Positions 32,707 to 43,949 of a DNA stretch of 64,000 nucleotides are shown piece after piece. The DNA lies in assembly GCA_001692895.1 (NCBI GenBank), contig KV748212.1, positions 1,300,428-1,364,427 of the forward strand, read 5' to 3'. The position numbers and the translations under genes were made by a program. The stretch is from Cenococcum geophilum 1.58 (taxonomy: Eukaryota; Ascomycota; Dothideomycetes; Gloniales; Gloniaceae). The stretch's first letter is position 1, and each line of letters opens with the position of its first letter. The notes under the pieces are model-generated. The model saw only the letters and a list, made by a program, of their open reading frames with translations, was not told the origin of the DNA and made no database searches.

Positions 32707-34383
32707 ATGTCCACTCCAGCTGCAGTGCCGTGGCGACAACAACCACCTGCACCAGCATACACCGCCGTACCGCCCCGGCGCACTTTTACCCGCCCTGAAC
32801 CCGAAGTGAGTTCATCGCGCCCAGCAATTACGGGAATGCGCGATGCTAACCGTAGCGCTCAGAAATCAGCACCTGAATCTAAACCAGCACCGAGGAAAGT
32901 AGACTGGCCTCAAGGGGTCCGTGAATATGTCCAACGATCGTTTGCTCCAGAGGCCACTGTGCCTGGTATCGAACGCGAGGACATGGAGAAAAAGCTGAAA
33001 CAGATTATTTCAGAGGCGGCTGAAAATAACACGCTACTCGAAGTGGACTGGAACTGCCATCCACTTCCTCAACATTTCATATTGCAAGATAGAAAGATGG
33101 CTTTAGGAGTGGATGGAAATAAGAGTGTTTGGGCAAATGGTTCCACCTCCGACCGGGTGAATAATTTCAATGGGCAGACTAACAACGTATCATTATCTCC
33201 CCCACTCAAGAAACGAAAGTCTAGCGATGTACCGCTGACCGACCCTGTCGATGATAATCAACCCCCATGGAGAAAAACTAACAGCCGTAATGTGTTTGAA
33301 GATCGTATCACCTATGCAAACCAAGGCCAGGCGGACCGTGTCGATAAACGCCAACGCAAAAACCAGGATACCATCGCAGGAAAAGGTTCAAGTAAGTTCC
33401 CGCAAGCCGAGCTGGAGAAGCGGAAACAACGCTTCCAGCTTGCGAAGCCCATGAGTCAATCGCCGCAACCCTGGGCATCCCCTCGAGATGACTCCGAAAA
33501 TGAAGTCAGTACTGGCCCTGTTGTGGGAACATGCCAAGATTTGGAGAAGAAATATTTCCGTTTAACCGCACCACCAAAGCCCCAAACCGTTCGTCCCTTG
33601 CCCGTCTTAGAAAAAACCTTGGAGCTCTTAAAGACAAAGTGGCGTAATGAGAACAACTACGGTTACATCTGCGACCAGTTTAAGTCACTACGCCAGGATT
33701 TGACAGTTCAACACATCAAGAACGAGTTCACCGTCACCGTCTACGAGATCCATGCAAGAATTGCATTAGAGAAGGGGGATATGGGTGAGTATAATCAGTG
33801 TCAGACGCAATTGCGGGCGCTGTATTCGCAAAAGCTTGGAGGACATCCCGAGGAATTCCTGGCTTATCGTATTCTCTATTTCATTCATACGTGCAACCGG
33901 ACCGACATGAACGACGTGCTGGCAGATCTAACCCCCGCAGACAAAAGACATCATGCCGTCAAGCATGCGTTAGACGTACGGTCTGCGCTAGCTTTGGGCA
34001 ATTACCATAGGTTTTTTCGGTTATATCTTGATTCACCGAATATGGGTGCTTACTTGATGGACATGTTCATTGAGCGCGAGCGCCTGGCAGCTCTCGCTAA
34101 CATTTGCAAAGCGTAAGTAATTTTCCATTGCTCAAGTAGTGTGTTTGCAGATAGCTAACCGTTTGACAGTTACAAGCCGGACGTGAAAATTAGATTTCTC
34201 ACCGAAGAACTTGGCTTCGAATCGGATTCTGACTGCATAGAGTTTCTATGCGAGCACAACGCGCAAGACCTTCTTAAAGAGGCAGACGAGGACGTCCGGT
34301 TGCTCACGGGCAAAGCCGGGCTGTTGTTCGAATCTTTGCGCGGTGCAGCTTTCAGCAAAGTAGACATTAAAGGCCAAATATGA
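32707..34383 (+). CDS. THP3: SAC3/GANP-domain protein Thp3 (LENG8 homologue)
   Basis: Two exons (32707-34112 and 34170-34383) with a 57-nt GTAAGT...GACAG intron give 539 residues. The N-terminal half is Pro/Ser/Lys-rich and disordered. The C-terminal half is a SAC3/GANP domain: DLEKKYFRLTAPPKPQTVRP, LELLKTKWRNENNYGYICDQ, FKSLRQDLTVQHIKNEFTV, VYEIHARIALEKGDMGEYNQC and LYSQKLGGHPEEFLAYRIL. The phrase YFRLTAPP with VRPL distinguishes the Thp3/LENG8 branch from Sac3 itself. In yeast Thp3 works with Csn12 in transcription elongation and mRNA processing. The second exon completes the PCI-like tail (KPDVKIRFLTEELGF, ending KGQI). Confidence 0.9.
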
Positions 34384-36433
34384 CCCTGATGAAGCGGCGT
34401 AGCGGCAAGCTATGCATCTCGCCGTCCTTGATTTTCGAGTATATTATTACGCGACGATCATTACCATGATCCCGTGAAAACTTCTTCGATCCTATTTCGC
34501 CTTTCTCGACATTCTATTACTTTCATCATGCCATTAGCCATATATTCATCTTACTCTTTTATTTTGCGGGCTCAGTTGTTTTGTTTCAACATCCGCAAGG
34601 CGCTACTTCGTTTCGGCGGAATTTTGCCGACCGGACCGTGGGGTTCCCGCTTCATGCAGTGTTGCGAGAACCTTCTTTATCATAGCCTCAGACGTTTCAC
34701 GTCTCGGAACTGCATTCTCGGCCTACAGGGCTAGATGCAGACTGGGGCCGGTACCCATTTCGAGGTCTGAATACGTCACCAGTGTGACGTATTAGGCGAC
34801 GTGGGACAAGCGTTGTCAAAAGGCGAAAAAGCAGAACCCCTATTCTAGGTCTAGTCTCTTCCGACGACTGGCCGGGATGAGTTTAACATAAAGGCTTGAG
34901 GGTTCCACCAAGATGGTTCTTTGTGTCAAGAACAAGGCTGTTGGAACGCCTTGTTGCTACCTCCCACGTGCTTAGCGCGCGAATATCAGAGGACATGGAA
35001 TGACAAATCTGACGGTATGCTTTTTTCTTGTGCTGGGTTTCGTGCTATTTTGACTTGGTTTACACGTCTTCTTGGGACACTAGCAAAGTGTAGGTCGGCC
35101 TGAGCGCTTCTCTGGGCGGCATGCATTGTTTTCGGCGTGTACACCAATCTTTGATGGATAAATTTTTGGGGCGCAAGTGGAAGCCAATCATGTTGGAAAG
35201 ATGGTGTTCGGTTTGATGATTCGTCAAGGGCGGCGGGAATGCTAGCTCTGACCTATTTTTTCAACGGCGCTGTTTTTCCCACATTCTAGGGCTTACGGCG
35301 CGGAATGGGAGGTCTACTCGCGCTGCTTATGTTGGCTTTCGTGTAATTGACGCGTGTGTGTGGTGACAGTGAACGGGTGCCCCGATGACCCTGTAGACCC
35401 GGTGGACGAAATGCCCAATGCTGAATCCTGATTTGCCAACGGCGCGCCTCCACCCTTGGGGGTTGTTAAAAGGTACGCTACGGACTGACAGGTGCAAAAG
35501 TACCGTGGTAATCGCAGAGAGGGCCGGCATGGTCATTGCGCGGCCAGGCGCTGTTTGAAGCGGACTACACAGTGCCCAGGAAGGGTCTTGTTGGTGTTTG
35601 TTCATTTTTTCGGGACAAATCCCAGGCTGTCGCGGCTTCATAAGGCAGAAGGAAATATTAAAAAAGAAAAATGGGCGGCAATTTAGCTAGAGGCAAGCAG
35701 TGGACCTGCGTTGCCGCAACCCACAGCTGCAGCAAGCAAGCAACCCGGAGGGCGGCCACCAGGCTTGTCGTCCGTAGCCCCAATCGCACGACGGAAGAGT
35801 CAAGTCAAGGCAAGTGTGTAGAAAGGTCCATCTAAAGCCATCTAAAGCCATCTATTACCTGGGTGCTCCCCGCGTCTCTCCTCAGATCCGTCTCTCCCGC
35901 CTTTACCGCATCTCGAGGCCGCACCTTTGCCTGCAGCCCAGCGCTCAGCTCCCATCGCAACTTCCATCGTGCGCGCCCAACAAAGACGCCCCACGCAAGA
36001 CTCAAGCAGGCTTCCTGTGAGCCTTGTGCGATCCCGTTGTGTCGCAGCCACGAGCCTAAGAGGCTTCGCCTTTCAAGGGTCCCTGCAAGGGTAAGCCAGA
36101 ACTCCCCTCTCGCCCTCTCATTTCTCCTATGTGGACACTGCAGCAATTCGGAAAGCCATCTTGACCAAATCTCCATCCCCCAGCAGACTGCCTTCTCCCG
36201 CATCACGACCGCGACAAGGCTCCCGCGCGGCGTTGCTCATCTCCACCTGACGCTCCTTGTACCAGCGGCCCAAGCACGCCAATCTACTGGTTTTTCTTCC
36301 TGCTACAGAACCCACCCGCGCCTCACCGAGCAGATCCCTCTCCACCATCACGTCAACAGAGAACCACCGACTCCCATCGAGCATACACAGAAGCTCTCAT
36401 TATTCTCGCGACAAGTGCGCTACGACCGCCACA
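34384..36433. other. long intergenic region, leader of BEM1
   Basis: Two kb without a supported gene. The right end (about 35,860-36,430) is CT-rich and looks like the 5' leader of BEM1. A 10-bp tandem repeat, CCATCTAAAG in three copies, lies at 35,828-35,855. A long frame at 35,863-36,498 reads through the leader and overlaps the BEM1 start; its composition is that of CT-rich noncoding DNA, so I do not call it a gene. Confidence 0.5.
35828..35855. repeat. 10-bp tandem repeat CCATCTAAAG, three copies
   Basis: Units at 35828, 35838 and 35848, the last incomplete. It lies in the BEM1 upstream region. Confidence 0.85.
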
Positions 36434-38556
36434 ATGGTGAAGGTATGCTCCGCAATCATACGGCTTCACGGATTTTGCCGTGGGTGACACCGTGCTGAAT
36501 GCTCCGCAGTTCCGAAGATCAATGAAGGGAGACAAGGCGGACGTTAAGGCCCACCACATCTCAATACCCCCCAAAGACGCAATAGCAATTGTACCCCCCA
36601 AAAAGGTGTGTAGCAATCATCATCACCCGCCTTCCCCGCCAAATAACTCCTTAGGCAGCGAGGCTGCATGACCATAACCGGACTCGAGCTGACCCCCTTC
36701 GCCTTGTTCCTATTTAGGTCATTAAAGCGCTCTATGACTATCAGGCTCCGGATACGAATCCAAACTCTGGCTACCTCAGCTTTTCCCAAGGCGATTTTCT
36801 ACACGTTGTGGGCCGAGAAAACGATACGGATTGGTATGAAGCATGCAATCCATTGCAGGGCACGAGAGGCCTTGTGCCAGTGACATATTTTGAGCCGGTG
36901 GGGAAGACTGTGAGGGACAGCGGAAGCTCTACAAAGTCGATTCCATCAAGTCAACCCAGCGCAGGACACGATTCCGGCTACGCAGAAAAAACCTCAGCAG
37001 GCAGCAGCGCAAATGGCATCGAAAACGAAGGACCAAAACCAATACGCATATCAAAGGCTCTAGGGAAAGGCCCTGGGGCTATGGTTTATGGCATAGTAAT
37101 GTACGATTTCAAGGCCGAGAGACCGGACGAGTTGGAAGCGAAGGAGGGAGAAGCCATTATCGTCATTGCGCAATCAAATCCGGAATGGTTTGTCGCAAAA
37201 CCTATTACCCGACTCGGAGGCCCGGGCCTAATTCCAGCGTCTTTCATCGAGATCAGAGACATGGCAACAGGGCAAGCCGTGCCCGATGCGCAAGAGGCGG
37301 TCCAGAGAGCCGGAGTACCAAAGGTCGAGGAATGGAAGAAGATGGCTGCAGACTACAAAAACGGCAGTATTCCTCTTGGAAAACTCGAGTCTAACTCTGC
37401 ACAATCACTACAGCAAGGTATGGACCGGATGAGTTTGGGTAGCAAGAGTCAGGCCGGGTACGACGCTAATGGTATTCATCAAGGGAACTCTGTAGGTATT
37501 GCCTAATTCTTCTTTTCTCCGTTCTCGAAGCTGACCGGGTTTGTTTCATAGACGATTTCACATTCTCGAAGCCCCAGCTCATATCAAAACCAACAGCAAT
37601 TTCGCAATTCCGCTTCAGGGCTCCTTGCTCCGGTAAAAGCATGTGTTCCGCGGTATTGTTTCGCAGATGATATTTTCTGGTTTATTATTGAATGTCAGAT
37701 GGAGGATGGCAGGCATTGGGAGCTTCAACGCCTGTATCAAGACTTTTACGACCTCCAGATTCAGCTCATCGCAGCTTTCCCTGTCGAAGCTGGCACTGTC
37801 AAGGACACCGAGCGGACTTTGCCATTTATGCCTGGACCAGTCACATACGTAACCGACAACATCTCTAACGGCCGTCGAGCTAATCTCGATGAATATATTA
37901 AGAATCTCCTGAAACTAGGGCCTCACATTACGCAGGGTACATTAGTCAAAAACTTCTTCGCTCCTCGTCAAGGTGACTACGAAATCGATCCGGATGTCGT
38001 TGTTGCAGAGGAGTATCGGTTATCGCAAACCTCTCAGCAATCCTCAGGCCCCTCACAAGGTGACTCCCGTCAATCTTCTGCCGACCATCTCCAATCCACA
38101 ACTCCGCAAACAGCTTATTCCAACGCCTCCTATCCATCTCAGGCAAACCACCAGCGCGGCCAGGCCTCCATATCCGGTCAACAACCAAATGCATCCCAAC
38201 ACTACCGCACCCAATCCGATCTCTCCGCACCAGCACCCACGCTACGACAGGGCTCTGTCATAAGCTCAGCTACGTCCACCCTAAATGGTGCAGCACTCAA
38301 GATTAAAGTCTGGTTCGAGGAAGATAACTGCGCCATTATCCGCATGCCCCAGACCTTCCGCTTCGACGACTTATATAAGAAGCTGAAAGAGCGACGAGCG
38401 CTGGAGCGGCCAGAGGAAGAGGATCAGGAAGAGTTGGCTGTGGAGTACAGGGATGAGATTGAAGGGCGGTTTTATCCCATCGAGAATGACGATGATTTGG
38501 CTGTGGCAGTGGATAGGAATCCAAAGCTGACGCTAAGTGTAACTGCTATGAGGTAA
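36434..38556 (+). CDS. BEM1: polarity scaffold Bem1/Scd2 (SH3-SH3-PX-PB1)
   Basis: The scaffold links Cdc42, its exchange factor Cdc24 and PAK kinases at sites of polar growth. Four exons fit exactly (36434-36442, 36510-36605, 36718-37491, 37552-38556; 627 residues). The first exon is only nine bases (Met-Val-Lys) with a GTATGC donor. SH3-1: VIKALYDYQAPDTNPNSGYL, GRENDTDWYEACN, GLVPVTYFE. SH3-2: GIVMYDFKAERPDELEAKEG, PGLIPASFIEI. PX domain: CFADDIFWFIIECQMEDGRH, LQRLYQDFYDLQIQLIAAFP, TLPFMPGPV, NGRRANLDEYIKNLL. A Gln/Ser/Pro-rich linker follows. PB1 domain: LKIKVWFEEDNCAIIRMP with the acidic loop ENDDDLAVAVD. The order and length match the family. The third intron join (GNS to TISHSRSPSSYQ) is in phase. 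Confidence 0.93.
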
Positions 38557-39426
38557 AATGGAGTTTCTAAGCAAGACGCTGTAGTGACTATCTTTCGTGG
38601 CTATCTTTCGTTTCTTCGCTTCTAAGATTCCGAGGTAGGGCGAGCTCCTAGCCTAGTTGAATCTTTTTTTTATATGGGTGGGTGGTGGGTAAGAGGCGGT
38701 CTCTAGAGCGAGCTTAGGGGACGGCAGGATCATATGGTCTGCGCATCCCCGATCACGAAACCGAATTCACCTTTTTCTACCCTTTTTTTTTCAGACCGCT
38801 CGCGTTTCGGACATGCTATCCCTGGATCGGCTCGCGGCGTCTCCGGTGCATTCGGCGTATCGAGCGTTCTTTGCTATACGGGTGTTTCTTTTGTCTCTTG
38901 GGTCTGCTCTCGTTTTCTTCGATGGGGTTTCGGTCGGTATCGGTATCACCAGTGTTTCTTTATCTGTGGCTTATTCACCGGAGGATACGCGGAATTCGGG
39001 TATGATCTAGTTGTTGGATGGACGGTATGACTACAAGAGTTTGGGATTTGCGTTGTTGTGTTGCATGTCATTTTGCTTTGTCTTTGGGGAGCGGAAGGTT
39101 TTAGCTGAGGTGTAAAGGTCAGGGAAAAACTTGTCACGGTAGCTATTTTCTGGATAGTGAAGGTAGTGAAGGCGCGTTTGACTTGGCTTGCGAGAGTCTG
39201 CTTGTCCTTTTTCTCTGGATACATCTGGTTGAGTACCAAAATCGCTTAGTGGGGATGTTTTTCAGGGGGCGTAAGGGGTAATTGCTGGTGAATACATTTA
39301 TTCTTGGACTTCTCCACGCCCTGGAAGCCTCCTAGATGCCGAGTCTAGGTCTTAATCCGGACGACCCTAATTGTTGATACGCAAAAAGCATAAGGTGCCT
39401 ATGAAGCATGAAGAGGTAAAAAGAAG
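38557..39426. other. BEM1 3' region
   Basis: No gene. T-rich and pyrimidine runs (for example near 38,665 and 38,785) fit a 3' untranslated region. The stretch ends just before the tRNA gene, whose terminator lies at about 39,415-39,424. Confidence 0.45.
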
Positions 39427-39568
39427 TTCCGTCGCCGGGAATCGAACCCGGGCCTTGCCGGCACTTTTTAAGCTCTTAAGAATGAGAGCGGCACTATTTA
39501 ATTGTTAATTCGTATGTATAAGGTGTTGTTGAGGCTACTTACAATCCTAGCCCCTAGACCACAACGGA
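39427..39568 (-). tRNA. tRNA-Glu(CUC) with a canonical intron and a second 49-nt insertion
   Basis: On the minus strand the acceptor stem is TCCGTTG with CGACGGA, discriminator A. The D-arm is GTCT...GGAT, the T-arm CCGGG-TTCGATT-CCCGG, and the A and B boxes (TGGTCTAGGGG, GGTTCGATTCC) are intact. The anticodon stem is TGCCG with CGGCA, and the loop begins CTCTCA. After base 37 comes a 21-nt intron (39462-39482 region), then C38, the position usual for nuclear tRNA introns. Unexpectedly, 49 nt (39494-39542) lie between bases 26 and 27. They start GTAAGT, contain TTAAC and end AATAG, so they resemble a small spliceosomal intron. Without both inserts the RNA is 72 nt with every stem paired. A T5 run follows the 3' end, as for RNA polymerase III termination. 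Confidence 0.85.
39494..39542 (-). other. 49-nt intron-like insertion in tRNA-Glu between positions 26 and 27
   Basis: The insertion reads GTAAGTAGCC at its 5' end and TTAACAATTAAATAG at its 3' end on the tRNA strand. Its removal restores an unbroken D-arm/anticodon-stem junction. Its length equals the shortest class of spliceosomal introns seen in protein genes of this window. How a polymerase III transcript would lose it is not evident from the sequence. Confidence 0.7.
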
Positions 39569-40573
39569 TTGAACGAGAACTAAAAAATTTTAATACATGT
39601 ACACTTATAATTAGCAGTGATTACTGTGGAAGACATAAAAGCTGGGTATGTAAGTCTTTTAGTGTTCAGTTTCCAGAACCGTGGGTAGCCGAAGTGAAAA
39701 CTAAGATGGCGTAACGGGCATGTAGGAAGAAATAACAACGCCAGTAAATAAACTCTAAAATGTGCTAGAGTACTTCCTAACTATTATGTTTAAGGACTGG
39801 ATTCAGGCTAGGAATAGGAAATGCAAGTGTTTAAGGACTTGGATCAACCCTTGAGGTGCTTGAGTGGACCTGTTGTGGTAGGAGGACTGAAGAAGTCCAA
39901 GATTGGGTTTTTTGCCCATTAACAAAGGAATGGAGAGTTCCGTTCATTGCTAGTATAACTTACAGCATAGCGTCTCTCTAGGACTCTCGTATTGTACTAA
40001 TGTGAGCCTACCTGTCGCGCCCGGAATTACAACACTGCTCTTAGACTGTGGTATTTTCTTGTCAACCCAGCCTAAATACCCACACAAAGGACCGCAGATG
40101 GGGTTCACAAGTATGTCTCGTACCGAACAGAAACCCCATACTGACGCCCATCCATAGAAGAACTAGCTTCATGCGTAGAGGTGGTGCATGTTCTACTGGC
40201 AATTATTCCCCCATTGCTTTTCGTTATTACAAAAATATATAGAACCAGTAAGTTACACTTAGTATAAGCAGAGCCAGAAGCATGAATTATGCCTATCGCG
40301 CCTTTCAAACACTATCAATTCCAGTATCAAAGAACAAAAATAGCGATATTAAAGTCTGATTGAAGTACGACCGCACTTTCGACAAGCCTGTTACTACACC
40401 ACTGCCTCTAGATTCAAGATATGGAGTAGAAGTAGAGGTGCTATCAGGGGCACCCGACAGAAAGGAGCGAGAGGATGATCTAAACGGGCTAAATCATATC
40501 TGTAGCAGACTCCCAGTATCGCTTTGGCAAAAGAGGAGGGAAAAAACACCGACATGCTCCCATCGTCATGCTG

Positions 40574-40796
40574 TGTAACGTGAAGGTTTCAGCTTTCTAC
40601 CCTGGACCTAGGGTAGATAGGGTAGAATCCATCCTTCGGACTATGCAATCCTCTGTCACATCCACAAATAGATCGTGTGAGAGATAGGGGCTATCTTGTG
40701 CAGTATTCCACCTCAGGCCTACTTCTTTAATGTATATGTACTGCTCTTTTCTTCCTTTGCTTTATTCCAATTGCTATTACACTAAACTCTGTTACA
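40574..40796. mobile_element. candidate solo LTR (fossil), family unresolved
   Basis: A 223-bp segment opens TGTAACGTG and closes CTCTGTTACA, so it has TG...CA ends with a short inverted terminus (TGTAAC/GTTACA). A TATA-like stretch lies inside. No target duplication was found. It looks like an old solitary LTR and shares its end pattern with the candidate at 9836-10161. Confidence 0.35.
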
Positions 40797-40858
40797 CGGG
40801 AATGCAGGTGTATAGTGGTGTGAGGACTCCATAAGGTAGAGTAGTCTCAAAGGATGAG

Positions 40859-40867
40859 AATATATAC
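40859..40867. repeat. candidate 9-bp target duplication AATATATAC, left
   Basis: The same nine bases recur at 47311-47319, exactly outside the other end of the large element. The sequence is AT-rich, so chance cannot be excluded. Confidence 0.5.
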
Positions 40868-41549
40868 TTGTCTCAGCATGCTCAGACCACATGGGACGCC
40901 GGATAAATCTAGCCCGATGGCACTAAACCAGTTTAGGCCATCTGTCCCTGTGTGGTCTAAGACACTTTAGCCAACATTTGTAAAGCACGTCGCGATATCC
41001 GCATGGCTAATATTACGGATATTTACTTCTTATTCTTACAATAAGTTTAGGTAGCTTAAAAAATCCATTAATTATACACTAGGCTCCGGCAAATTAAATA
41101 GTTTATATAAGAAGTCTCCCCACCTTCCCGTTCCTAATATTAATTTTAAAATAGCTATAACGCGGTTTACTAAAGTAAATAATCAGTAATATCCGTATTA
41201 ACGACGTGTTAATCTTAACCACTTACTCTCTATCCATTATATCCATAATCTAATAATTAAAACCTATTAAGATCTATCTATTATAACGTGTTTAAGTCCT
41301 CCCTACCTTTATTTAACCCTCTATTCTCCCTCTACTGCTTTTAAGCGCTATTTACTAATACCTCTATTAAAGTAAATAAGATAAAAAGGTTATAAACTAT
41401 AAGCCAGTTAAGTAGATTAATAAGCTAGTAGTACGCAATAGGCTAGGGATTATATTAAAATGGATTTCTAGCGGTCTCTACGGCTATATAGCCTATAGAG
41501 GGAGCTACCCTAGCTTATAAGCAGCTCTTATAAACTTTAAATAAGTAAG

Positions 41550-43470
41550 CTAGATGAAGCTATTACGGAGATATATTTATACCGTGGTTATACAGAGCAG
41601 CTTGAGGCCCTAAGGGTGCTGATATTTAAGCGGCGAGATCTTATACTTATAGCAAAAACATTTTTTAGTAAGAGTATAATAATATAAGCACTACTATATC
41701 TTATACCTAATATAGTTATTATTATTATTCTTCTACTTAACGCAATTGGGTTAGAGTAAGTAAAAAAGATTATAAAGCTACCTTATATTCGACCTATTTA
41801 TATATAAGAGAAAACAATATCCGCTGAGCTAATTAAGGATATCCGCATAGGCAGCTATATATATATCCTTATCTCCCTAGAGCTTTTAGTTAGTAATAAG
41901 CTATATAAGGTTCTAATAGACCCAATATTTCGTTCCTATGTTGCCCTTATAGTGGTTAATAAAGTACACCTACTTACTAATTAGGGAGAGACCTTCCGTA
42001 TAGCGTACACACAACTTTTTAAAGTACGTTTAGTCTTAGTTAATAAGCCTTAGTTTATATATACTGTAATACTAAACCTATCTACGTTTTGGACTATATA
42101 TAAGCTAGCTAGGTTTAAACCTAATATATAAGTTATTAAAACCCTAATTAATTAGCCGGAGCTAAAGATTATATAGAGGGTTATAACCGCGCTAGAGAAG
42201 AAGGACTTTTAAGCTCTTTACTTTACTATTACTACTACTCTAGTGTATTTATATACTGCTAGTAATAATAACTAAGGAAAAGGTAAGCAATTAAAAAGCC
42301 GCTTAATATCCGTATAGTAGATATACCGCTAATAGTTTAATTAACTTTAGCTAATTCTAAAGACGATTATCTTCTTTAATTCTAAGGAGTAGATAGCTGC
42401 CTATTATAATACTATTCGCAGCTAGTTAATCCATCATAGTTATAATGCTGCTATTACTAGAGAAGCGGTATAGAGCTACTATATAACGCTTACGGATATT
42501 AATAAAGACCGCTTATACACCAAATACGCGCGCCCAACGTCTCGAATTTAAATTTTTATTATATTAGATGTAGTAGTATATAGTGTAAATGTCCTAGATA
42601 TCTACCATTTAATCTAATATAGAATACCTCGCCACAAATCCTATAATATACTAGCATAGCGGTTTAGCCAGGTAGGCTAAGGAGAAGGCCTCTTAGGCAA
42701 AGCAATCTTTATAGTTAAGAGCCGCTAGCGGGGTCCTTATAATAAATTAGGTGGTTCTAAGCATACACAACCTTAGTGTATAGGCGATCTTTATATAAGT
42801 GCGCTGCGTAATAATATCCGCAGGCAACAAAATGTAGAGACTACGGATATTGCGGGCGATGCTTTATCTATAGCATTAGTTAGTACTAAGTAGTTAGTAG
42901 ATATAAAAAGCGGGCATAGGTTAAGCCCTAGTAGTTCTATAGTACGCCTACCTAAAGAGCTTATTATACCGACCCTACGCCTAAAGAAGCGGTTAACTAA
43001 TGCGCAGTTATATAGTAAACTGCCGTTTACCCTATAGCGGCTAGTTAATAAGGATTAGGTATGCTTATAAATAATATAACTTACACACTATAGAGACCTA
43101 TAGTCTACTATTAGTAAAGACTTATGTTATAGTAACTGTAACCTAGTAATATTTATAGATTGCGAGTATAATATCCGCACTAGCTATAGTGCGGATATTA
43201 CGAAAACCTACCAGGAGCCTATATTAAGCAATATATAGAAGTGGTTTATATAATAGGCGGAGGCTAGGTATTAGGATATATTATAGACGCCTATAGTTAA
43301 TTATATTATACCAGATAAGCAGCTTTATTGCCTTTATAATATAGGGTAGGTTCTAAATATAGCATTATTAAAGCAAGTAATGCCTAAGTGGGATCCTAAT
43401 ATCCTCGGTAAGGAGCTTCCGTCCCTTATTAAGCTTTTAGCAGATAAGGAACAAAAGCAGAAATAGAAAA
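41550..43470 (+). pseudogene. RecQ-like superfamily II helicase relic
   Basis: Despite heavy RIP-like decay the helicase order is visible on the plus strand. YRGYTEQLEALRVLIFKRRD is followed by a weathered Walker A region (LILIAKT...KSIIIQALL). Motif II with its following signature appears as VALIVVNKVHLLTN and GETFRIAYTQLFKV, which corresponds to the DExH box and the WGxxFR pattern of RecQ helicases. Later parts near 42,420-42,640 read QLIHHSYNAAITREAVQSYY and a degraded motif V/VI ending YRIPRH. The C-terminal part to about 43,470 is lysine/leucine-rich. Related helicases occur in telomere-linked genes and in some fungal transposons. No active protein can be expected. Confidence 0.6.
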
Positions 43471-43949
43471 AAATAGGGCAACTCTTAGGTTCTTCTAGGT
43501 TAATTATATAGATATTAAAGCGGTTTTCCTAAGCGTTAGAGTAGTACGCTGCTATAGATAAGCGCTTATTATAGGCTCTTATATAGGCTTCGCAGGTTTT
43601 AAATAAGAGATTTAAAATATTAGCGCCATAGCAATTAGCGCCTTATTATAGCGCTAATATATTATAGGCTAGTTAACAGTTAGCTATAAACCTCTTACTA
43701 ATAACTTAGGAAGAGGATATACCTATACCTTCGCTAACTCTTAGGTCTCTAGCTCCTACTCCTCTATTATTACCCTTATACTAGCCGTTAGATATATCTA
43801 TGCCACTAGTAACCCACTAGTTAGATACGTCTTTATTAGTACTATAAAGGCAGTTAGCGCGATTAAATAGAGGTAAATATATGCAAAGAGCACTATAGAA
43901 AATTAATAGTAACGCTAATTAGTATATAGCGGGCTAATATTAAGTAAGG

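Larger units (their letters stand above)
39569..40867. other. intergenic between tRNA and the large AT-rich element
   Basis: Ordinary to AT-leaning sequence without a supported gene. It contains a candidate solo LTR (40,574-40,796), and an imperfect palindrome around CCTAGGG at 40,598-40,625 partly overlaps that repeat's left end. Confidence 0.4.

Noticed and set aside
35863-36498. 211-codon plus-strand frame before BEM1
   Set aside because: It lies in CT-rich leader DNA, overlaps the BEM1 start and first intron, and has the Pro/Ser/His/Arg composition produced by pyrimidine-rich noncoding sequence.
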